Notes under the pieces: generated by a model | Told to the model about the DNA's origin: nothing | Seen by the model: only the letters and a program-made list of their open reading frames with translations | Database searches by the model: none | Shown here: positions 10,176 to 17,360 of the stretch, piece by piece | How the letters are laid out: the number at the start of each line of letters is the position of its first letter | Position numbering within the stretch: the stretch's first letter is position 1 | Translations under genes and position numbers: made by a program | Origin: Saksenaea vasiformis B4078 | Taxonomy: Eukaryota > Mucoromycota > Mucoromycetes > Mucorales > Saksenaeaceae | Direction of reading: 5' to 3' | DNA: 17,360 nucleotides | Assembly (NCBI GenBank): GCA_000697055.1 | Contig: JNDT01001644.1 | Coordinates: 1 to 17,360 of the forward strand

Positions 10176-12487
10176 ATACTTAGTTTACTTCTTGTTTATT
10201 CAAGTCTATTAATCATACACGATTACTGAAAATGTGCCAGTCATTTCATTCGAACAATCATATGAATGATAGTGAAACTTAGAATATGTGCTTACAATCT
10301 GAAACTTCAAACTTTGATTCATGTGTTTTAGCGTTGATGAAACTTGTGATAGGTGCTACATTCGCAACCTTCTTTTTTTGCCCTCGATAATAGCGCCTTT
10401 ATCCATTCTTGTAATTGAACCGAATATCGGGCATTTCAACACAAATGTTACTGTACGTCTTCATTTGATGTTTAGGGTATTATCGTACTCGATTATTAAC
10501 AATGCGGGAGTCACAATGTCACAATGTCACTATATTTAGATTTATCATAGAGATTGTAGTCCTGACTACAAAAGCCACGTTCTGGGAACCAGAGACTCTA
10601 CCCATTCCCTGCTGAACTTGAGATAAACGTAATCACTTTGAGAACAGCTGATGCACGTTGTCACCTGTCCGTGACACGTCCCATTTTGGACCTTATATGG
10701 GCTTGCTTGGCGTCAACTTGAGATTATTTTGCGTTGTAAAATACTTCTTTTATGTTAAACTAACGCCAAACCTTGCGAGAAATGACGTCTTTCGGATAAG
10801 CTGTAGACTTAGCTTAGGTTTCAGTGACGGTAAGTATCTAAACAAAAGCGCGAGTTCTCTTTCTCCTCTCATTTTAATTTTTCAGCCCCACATCTTCCCT
10901 CAATGAAAAGCTTAATTACTGCATACGGTAGCCCTGCACATACCCATAGAAAAGAGGCACATCTGGTCACAGGTCCGGCGCTTTCCCACAAGAGGTACTT
11001 CTATGGAGTAATCCTTACTCGCGGAACGAAGGTAGGGCAGGCGGTGTGACAGTTGGTGTCCGACATACTGTTCATCCATAGTACAGAATCCTCTCTACTC
11101 CATATTTTGCACATCATAACTGAGTACGCTGAGGGGTCGTCGAAGCCAAGAAAATGGGAAGCCTTCCGCCTTACCTTCGCCAACCACACAGCAGTACCAG
11201 CACGATAGGCAATCATAAGTAGCTCTCTTTTTCTAACTTATAACCGGGTTTCCCTAACCGGATGCCGGGCTGTGAGTATGTAGCTGTACAAAGTACCTTC
11301 TTTTTACACCGAACTGGGATGCTTATCTCGATATCCGGAACACAGCTACTGCTGCTTACAAATTTCGCAAGAGACTTCAGTTGTTGTTTTAGCAAAGGTG
11401 AAGAAAAGCGACGACAAACGACAAAAAGTTATAAAAGGTTAGACTAAGCTGAATAGGATTGGTTAGCTTTGTTGCACCTCTGTTGATGCAGAAAAGCAAG
11501 ATTACTGTTTACATTCTTTTAGGGGTCAGCGAAATGCTCATGTATCTGTATTTGTTTGTATCTACCCATAGACAAGCTTGATTAAGCAAACAATATCCGT
11601 TTCCGTTCATTATAACGTCATATCCAACAAGAAAGCGCGAAGAAACCGTTATCGGAACCCAATAGCATAAGATTACAACGGAAACATCAGCTCCAACATG
11701 ACAAAAGTTCTCTACGAAAGTTCAGTAACCTTCAACTGTGTCATTCGAGCCGACCGTTTCTCCGTCTGTGCATATTATTCCACTAATTTCATAAGGATGC
11801 TTCCTCTTGGTTTATTCCCGACCAGAAACAAATCTGCGCCCATGTAAAGCGGGGAGTTGATATTATTGTTAACCTTCATTTATTTAAAAAGTTTCCCGTA
11901 GGCTCTTGACGCAGCGTATCTTGATCTCATGCTGTTGCATATTGATCACATCTTAACACTGCATATGATCGTCCTTGCACATCCCATCATTCAGCCTGTC
12001 TTATTCTAACTCGCATTTGTTCTAAACGAGGCGCAATCTATCTGTCATAATAGTTTTTGAAGGGGACTAAATGATAAACTTCGCCATGAGAAACATGTCA
12101 TTGCTTCTCAATCTGAGATGCCTTGAAGACATTAGTGCCACCTTCCTCAACAGGTTTACGAGAAGATCATCATGTAGTTAATGTTTATGTCATAAAGCAG
12201 TAACGCTTTGGTACAACAACTATATGTATTGGTTATGCGCATGCGTGGTTATACATGAGCAAATTCCCATTCAGATAGATCGCGGTGGCCGGCTCTCAGG
12301 ATCGGCATGAGATATCAATCCTGGGATTCCAAAAGAATGAATTGATGCTCATAGTCAATAGAACCGCTCATCAAACTCTCACAAATTGCAAATAATTACA
12401 TGGCTGTGGAGCCTTTTGTGCTGATCTTGAAGAAATTGATTTTGTACCGTGATTTCTTGCGATGGAGCAGGGTAGTTACGGTATATT

Positions 12488-13450
12488 CTTTATTGAATGC
12501 ATTTTTACACTACTCTATGTAAATCTTGCGTCCATCAGGAGCCAGTTTTGCGCTAAGGAAGAGATGAAATATGCGGTTATCAGTATATAAATTGGCGATA
12601 ATATAATACTCCACTTACATCAGCTTGGTCCCCAGATGGATGCAAGATTCTTCGAGCAGGATAAAAATTTATTCACCGTTAGTAAATAGAAGATACTTTG
12701 GTACCAATTCACTTACCCCCGAAGGGCATAGCTGTCCAATGACAACAGCCTGCCTCGCATCTGACGCGATGGGGGCGGCAGGAGAGATTATACTAGTATA
12801 AATACCAGTTTGGTTTTTGACGCCGTGCAGAGGACTTGAAGCGATGCAACGTCTGGCGAGGTCCTGTCGTGGAAGTTGGATAACCCAGTTTGCTTACCTG
12901 GTGGTGAACAATGGGCTACACCACAGCCGAGATAGTTTGGGACAGAGGTCATACAGGCTAAAGAATAGACATAAACACATCAGTAATCCTGCTTGTATAT
13001 AAATTGACATCATTACCAAGGATGCCTTTTCGAAAAACAGAATCAAAGAATTTAAAAATGGTTCATCCGTGCCTTTAAATACGGATCATTTTTGGATGAA
13101 ACTTTTCTTATCTTGAGACATTTTTAATGCTTTCCGACAGAATATTGGGAAATCGATCACTGAGACCTCAATGCAAAGATAATACTCTTGCTTCAACGAA
13201 ACGTTTGCCTTACCTTGAGGCATTTTCACTACTTCCGGAAAAATACCGGAAAACCGTCGCTGAAGCACTTTAATGCAAAACTGAGGTTACCCAGGCGCGA
13301 ATTATTTCTTGGATTAACGCAAATGAACCACTTATTCACGCCAAGACGCATCACTCTCCAGCGTTAAAATTATTTGGCTTGAACGTCTCATAATATTTAT
13401 CTGACGCAAACGTGGATTTCAAATCCGGTATTTCAATCATGGATCAGTGG
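12488..13450 (+). repeat. dispersed repeat, copy 2 (unclassified)
   Basis: Second direct copy of the element at 9351-10175, starting about 3137 nt further on and ending about 3275 nt further on. This copy is therefore about 140 nt longer, mainly through extra sequence in 12780-12950. It keeps the internal tandem unit (near 13115 and 13215), spaced about 100 nt rather than 83 nt, which suggests copy 1 lost part of the spacer. The TATATAAATTGACATCATTACC segment (12993 onward) is among the best conserved blocks and includes a TATA-like motif. No open reading frame is shared by the two copies. Confidence 0.8.
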
Positions 13451-13954
13451 TGTCTTTGGCACCCCTGAACAATGCTTATAAATCTATGCTCTATGATGAT
13501 TACTCGAATAAGACGTTCCTAGCACCATCTAACGGGATTATTCGCTGTAAAGGAAGAGAGTCCCTCGTCCCTGGTGTCGTTTTCTGTGATCTTCGCATAC
13601 TGCACCTATTCCCCTTCCCAGTAAGTTTCGCCAATTTTGCTCTGTGGGCAACTATCCCAGATCGGATTCTTTATATGCTGGCTTATGTGTTTATTATGTT
13701 TTCAGACTCGTTACGTTGACCACCTTAATAAGAACGATCCTCACGTGAAAACGGCTAAATGCGATTCCGTTCTGTAACGCGCAAAATTCATTCCCAGGCA
13801 GGGAAACCTACTTCATTCGCCAAACGCAAAATAATTTTCAGGCGGCGTACGTTGCTCTGCAAAACAGTGCAGCTTCACAGTAAGAAGCGGACTCTTGCTA
13901 CCATCCAATCTTCAAAGAGAAAATCTTTCCAGTAACCAAATAACATTATCACCC

Positions 13955-15046
13955 ATGTCAGACTGCAAAGAGACCGATCAAGCTGGCCCTGATCAGTCCC
14001 AGAAACCTGATAATGACAGCAGTTCTCCCAACGCCTTGGAAACGGAACCTACAGCTGAGGAATCCTTGCGAACGGATCGTACGACATCTGATCTAGTGGA
14101 GATCGGCGATAATCTGGCGGATGTAACGTACGATTCCGTGCTTCAGTTGACTGCAGAGACGAATACTGTGACGATTCCATGGTCTGAATTAAAAGAGATT
14201 ATAAAGTCTACGATCTTGAAGGTGTGTCTTAGACTGGACGACGTTTTCTCTGACGCTGGATAACAACTAGCATTGTAAACTGATGGAACCCTCCATTTCA
14301 GACCCAGAAGTTGCAGTCAGTATAGATAATGTGAAAACGAATATTGTTCACTGCATCGACCGACACGCTGGGTAAACTGGGACCTTGGTGAACGTTTGTT
14401 AAATAACGGTGACATGTAGTCCTCCCTTCACGATTCAGAGACTATGCGAGTTGATTATAGCTCCTAGGCGACATTACACTATGTTCATCAAATACTTGCA
14501 CGCTATTGAAAAAGTAACGTTGGATGACACGGGTGTATCATTTTCGCTCATATGCAATAGGTACTCTTCGTAACCTCCACGTGGGATGAATATCCAGAGA
14601 CACCACAGAAGACAAATGGCGTTCAAAACGATCATAACTCCATAACTCACAGCACTGGTTTCGTGGCACAGGCGCTTCAAGAAGGAGCAGAGCTCGTACC
14701 GATACCATTTGGAAGCAGTGCATCGTCTGAAAACGCAAATGAAGAGGAAATGAACGATAACGCAGCGGCTGATAATACCCCTAAAGGTACTAGCAAAACG
14801 AAAGAAGAGAGCGAAGGAGACGGGACGGCACCAACAAACGAAAATGCAGATGAAGCGATGGCAGAAAGAGATCAAACCGATGTTGAGAGGAAAGAAACGC
14901 CTGTATCAACTGAAATCAGTGAAACAGCAGACGATTCCTCGGAAAAGAAAGATGATGACTCAGTTCCTAAAAAATCGACCACCGATAAAGAAGAAGTTCC
15001 TCAAGACAAAGACGCTGCTGCTAGTGATCCCATGGAAATAGACTGA
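13955..15046 (+). CDS. PPP4R2: PPP4R2-type regulatory subunit 2 of serine/threonine protein phosphatase 4
   Basis: Regulatory/core subunit that binds the PP4 catalytic subunit; in yeasts and animals PP4 acts in DNA-damage recovery. Exons: 13955-14258, 14302-14371, 14420-14513 and 14561-15046; total 954 nt, 317 aa. Family blocks: TIPWSELKEIIKSTILKV (73-90), matching the human WSQFK helix; NIVHCIDRHAGPPFTIQRLC, with the hallmark PFTIQRLCEL motif; APRRHYTMFIKYLHAIEKVL; VTSTWDEYP. The C-terminal 140 residues are acidic, Ser/Thr/Glu-rich and low-complexity and end DPMEID, as in PPP4R2 proteins. Introns 2 and 3 (14372-14419, 14514-14560) are canonical. Intron 1 (14259-14301) keeps frame and gives the expected SDADPEVAVSID junction only if it begins with GA rather than GT. 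A one-base insertion in GGATAAC (for GGTAAC) would explain this equally well. A weaker alternative uses a GTCTTA donor near 14228. Confidence 0.85.
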
Positions 15047-15543
15047 TTGACTCAATAATATGTATCATTTAACTACAACGGTCGCAGTCCTTCTTGCTTT
15101 TTTTCAGCTTTATTGTCGGTATGGAATGTATCAAACAAGCTATATAATCTATCTTGCCAAAAAGTTGGTAAGCGCGAAGCTGACAAAAAAGACGACATGG
15201 TCCAATGGAAAGGAAACTCGAGCTCTCGGCTTGCGTGTCATCGAATGAACTATTGCATCTCTGGAGACCTCGTCTCCCTCAGTTCGACATATGATCGTCA
15301 AAATGGCGGTTGTTAGATCTACAAATTGCACACGACCATGACTCATGCTTCATGCTATTTCCCTGGGGGTCTGTTTGTTTTTAAGCCGTTGTTTACATAT
15401 GTGCACATATAATTTCTATCGGGCTCAAGTCAAGCGACTGAGCGGGATAACCTTTATCTGGATCGAAAACATATCTGTTAAATGGTTTGTTGAGTAAAAG
15501 GGTCTATTAGGAAGGTATTGTACAAAATAATGTCGTTTTTTTT
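15047..15543. other. convergent 3' region between PPP4R2 and COX10
   Basis: These 497 nt lie between two stop codons and should hold both 3' UTRs. Open frames here on both strands (up to 67 codons) match nothing I recognise. A short hairpin (GGAGAC-CTC-GTCTCC) is at 15263-15277, and a T run at about 15536-15545 lies just downstream of the COX10 stop. Confidence 0.55.
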
Positions 15544-16727
15544 TTACTCGTCGTCTTCGTCAAGTTCATCAACATATTCAAACGCTAATGCCTCATCCGG
15601 ATTTGCTTCGTATACTTTGTGAACCATCATGAGAGCAAGCAGCACAGGAAGATGGATTATACTGCCAAAGAAAAGCTGTCTGCCCGACTTTTCATTGCTG
15701 TAGCAGAGCTGTCAGATGGATGGTAAAAGCCTATTAGTGCTCACCTGTTTTGCCAAAATTTGACAGCTCCCCAGATCAACCCTGCATTAACGATGCTTGA
15801 ATCTACCGCGAAAAGCCACGATGTCATGCCCAAATAAGGCATACTCAGGCAAAGCGGGACCATTGCTAGACTGTACCGTAGTGAAACCCGAGCGTTGAGT
15901 TTGGGATCTGTTACTGCCATCATGCGGTAGCCGGCTTTCGAATAATCTGCTCGCAGATTCCACGCAAGCGCGTTAAAATGCGGAAACTGCCAGGCGTAGA
16001 GGATAGCACCTAGAACCCACGCACCAGGTTCTAGCCCATTAGTGACAGCTGTCCAGCCCATCATCGGTGGGATTGCGCCTACCACTGCACCTGCCCATGT
16101 GTTCGCGATGGATGCACGTTTCATCGGTGTATAGACAGCTGTGTACAGAAAGATATTTGCTGCTCCCAAAGCGGCTGTCAAAGGATTGACCATTGTCGCT
16201 AGTGTTGCAACGCCAGCTGTTCCTGTCAACATGCCAAAGGTAAATGCGTGAAATTGCGAAAGCTGTCGACGTCCTAGTACACGGTTGCGTGTTCGGAGCA
16301 TCTGCGCGTCATAAGGCACCTCTATCCATTGATTGATAGCATTCGCCGAGGAAATACACAAAGTTGTTCCAATTGTCGTACAAAGAAGAGTAGAAACGGT
16401 AGCAGCACCGGGAGCCATGGCATATCCACACATGGTAGTGAGGGCCACGAGTCCTGCTAATTTGGCTTTCGTCAATTCTCTGTACAGCTTTGGGATCTCG
16501 CCTATCGTTGGTGCGGTGATGGGCTTAAACTTTGTTACGCGGTTGAGCTGATCATCACTTGGCGATGGTTGTTGATTAGCGGTCGTTGTAAACGATGTAA
16601 AGGGATCCACATGCGGGCATATTGGAGTCGGAGAGCAATGTCGCAAAAGATACGGCGTAACGCGATGTTTGTGTATTGGTACCTTGAACTTATGTACAAG
16701 GGAACAATGTCTCGAAGTTCTCAACAT
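15544..16727 (-). CDS. COX10: protoheme IX (haem O synthase) farnesyltransferase, mitochondrial
   Basis: Transfers a farnesyl group from farnesyl diphosphate to haem B, giving haem O, the precursor of the haem A of cytochrome c oxidase; it acts in the mitochondrial inner membrane. Two exons: 16727-15745 and 15697-15544, with a 47-nt intron (15698-15744); total 1137 nt, 378 aa. Residues 1-60 are rich in Arg, His, Lys, Ser and Thr with few acids, a mitochondrial presequence. The UbiA prenyltransferase domain spans about 85-350. The first polar motif is NQWIEVPYDAQMLRTRNR (132-149; Asn132, Glu136, Asp140 and the Arg cluster bind diphosphate). WQFPHFNALAW follows, then the second motif DYSKAGYRMM (261-270). 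The second exon continues FWQNS-NEKSGRQLFFGSIIHLPVLL and ends in an acidic tail, DELDEDDE. The length fits fungal COX10. It is convergent with PPP4R2. Confidence 0.97.
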
Positions 16728-17119
16728 GGCTATCCTCCTTTTGTACTGTGGTCGTCAACGCGACTAGTTCGCGCTATTGGCAGGTGGAAGAACGGGACTT
16801 TTTGTTTTTGTTTTGAATTCAGACAAGCGTCGGTAATTGAATTGAATAGGGTGATGGGTTTTCGTTCGAACCTTGAGACTAAATATTTTTTGCGCCAGCG
16901 AATATCAAGTATCCACTATAAAACATAGTCACTCGTAAGAAGCAAATCGTTTGGCAAACTTACAGCCCCACTCGACATTGTTTTTGGCGCAGAAAACATT
17001 CCCAGCATAGCAAACTCGTCATTGGTAAGTATCATCTCAGGTTTCATGAGGATGTAAACACCTGGTGCTAATTATTTAATAAAATTATGCAGGCAGAGTA
17101 AAATACGTACCGTAAAAAT
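16728..17119. other. spacer between COX10 and the Fanzor-like gene
   Basis: It contains the COX10 promoter and the 3' flank of the Fanzor-like gene. A 39-codon minus-strand frame at 16916-17035 includes a consensus GTAAGT donor (starting at 16963, minus strand), so 16964-17035 might be an upstream exon. An acceptor-like CCACAG before the COX10 ATG could pair with it, but the intron would be about 225 nt, far longer than any other in the window. In Fanzor and TnpB elements the guide RNA lies at the 3' end of the ORF, so this spacer is where it would be sought. Confidence 0.45.
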
Positions 17120-17359
17120 CTAAATCCCTTGAAGGGAAACCGTATTTGCGACGGCGATATTGGATTGTGGACGTAAGAACTCCGTTGGTCGACCTTGGTC
17201 TTTCCAAATGGCACTTGCTATCCAGAACATATTCTTGCTGGCATTTATATCCCGCTGCCAAAGTACTCCACAGTTTTTGCATTCTAGAATACTATGGTGC
17301 GTGACTAAATCCTTTGTGGTAACTTTCTTGAGACTTCTGCTGTGGCACTTGTTGCAAAT
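17120..17359 (-). CDS. Fanzor (eukaryotic TnpB/IS605 OrfB-like) protein, C-terminal fragment
   Basis: The last 79 codons of a minus-strand frame that enters from beyond the right edge and stops with TAG at 17120-17122. It shows a four-cysteine zinc-binding element, CNKC then CKNC, 21 residues between the pairs. This is followed at once by GVLWQRDINASKNM, the RuvC-III block of TnpB/Fanzor nucleases (usual form GxxxxRDxNAAxN), whose Asp is the third catalytic acid. The following IASAIWKDQGRPTEFLRP resembles the C-termini of Fanzor-like proteins I recall from Mucoromycota. TnpB and Fanzor are RNA-guided DNA endonucleases carried by transposons. The Asp and all four Cys are intact, so the fragment shows no sign of decay. 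The split RuvC-I and RuvC-II acids lie outside the window, so activity and completeness cannot be judged. A non-Fanzor zinc-finger protein is less likely, given the RDxNA-xxN block. Confidence 0.75.
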   Translation of the reverse strand: MCNKCHSRSLKKVTTKDLVTHHSILECKNCGVLWQRDINASKNMFWIASAIWKDQGRPTEFLRPQSNIAVANTVSLQGI

Positions 17360-17360
17360 C

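Larger units (their letters stand above)
9186..13954. other. 4.8 kb gene desert containing a duplicated repeat
   Basis: Between the F-box and PPP4R2 start codons I find no supported gene. Frames of 60-90 codons occur at 10321-10539, 10658-10906, 11001-11216, 11213-11395 and 13447-13719, but none matches a family or has a convincing splice partner. The main content is two diverged direct repeat copies (9351-10175 and 12488-13450). The 2.3 kb between them (10176-12487) shows no recognisable transposon domains. Confidence 0.6.

Noticed and set aside
11001..11395. Two overlapping minus-strand frames in the gene desert
   Set aside because: They are in different frames with no plausible splice joining them and no recognisable domain.
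9351..13450. Intact LTR retrotransposon
   Set aside because: Direct repeats are present, but there are no defined termini, primer-binding site or coding domains in the interior; kept as an unclassified repeat.
13447..13719. 90-codon plus-strand frame at the end of repeat copy 2
   Set aside because: Starts inside the repeat tail, matches no family, and the PPP4R2 gene has its own good start at 13955.
16861..16875. TTCGAACC resembling a tRNA T-loop
   Set aside because: No matching acceptor stem, D arm or anticodon arm could be found around it.
1..17360. CRISPR array or bacterial-type operon
   Set aside because: No regularly spaced short repeats; all genes are intron-rich and eukaryotic.

Overview
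The window is nuclear DNA of a filamentous fungus. Its protein-coding genes carry many very short spliceosomal introns: 17 inferred here, all 41-59 nt, most with GTRNGN-type donors, a CTAAC/CTAAT-like branch site and a YAG acceptor. The gene content (secreted CPAF-like S41 protease, F-box/LRR protein, R3H-SUZ protein, PPP4R2, COX10, ALG10 and a Fanzor-type TnpB homologue at the edge) points to an early-diverging fungus, most likely Mucoromycota/Mucorales. The family-level placement is inference, not something the sequence proves.

Layout. 1-1029: AT-rich, gene-free, with a probable repeat relic at its end. 1030-2763 (-): ALG10 glucosyltransferase, nine exons, complete at 452 aa. 2764-4058: divergent intergenic region with a cluster of hairpin-forming inverted repeats. 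4059-6158 (+): secreted S41-family, CPAF-like protease, four exons, 650 aa. 6159-7015: intergenic region/5' leader. 7016-7791 (+): R3H-SUZ RNA-binding protein, three exons, 226 aa. 7899-9185 (-): F-box/LRR protein, two exons, 411 aa, convergent with the R3H gene. 9186-13954: a 4.8 kb gene desert holding two diverged direct copies of an 0.8-1.0 kb repeat about 3.1 kb apart. 13955-15046 (+): PPP4R2-type regulatory subunit of protein phosphatase 4, 317 aa, whose first intron appears to start with GA instead of GT. 15544-16727 (-): COX10 haem A farnesyltransferase, two exons, 378 aa. 17120-17359 (-): the last 79 codons of a Fanzor/TnpB-like protein that enters from beyond the window.

The six complete genes are housekeeping or ordinary secretory genes and do not form a pathway cluster. 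ALG10 acts in ER N-glycan assembly, COX10 in mitochondrial haem A synthesis, PPP4R2 in PP4 phosphatase regulation and R3H-SUZ in RNA binding. The F-box protein probably selects substrates for an SCF ligase. All exon boundaries were inferred by hand from splice motifs, frame continuity and remembered protein-family conservation; no alignment program was run. The points most worth following are the Fanzor fragment and its 3' flank, the apparent GA-AG intron in PPP4R2, the undescribed repeat family with a possible third copy abutting the ALG10 stop codon, and the hairpin cluster upstream of the protease gene.
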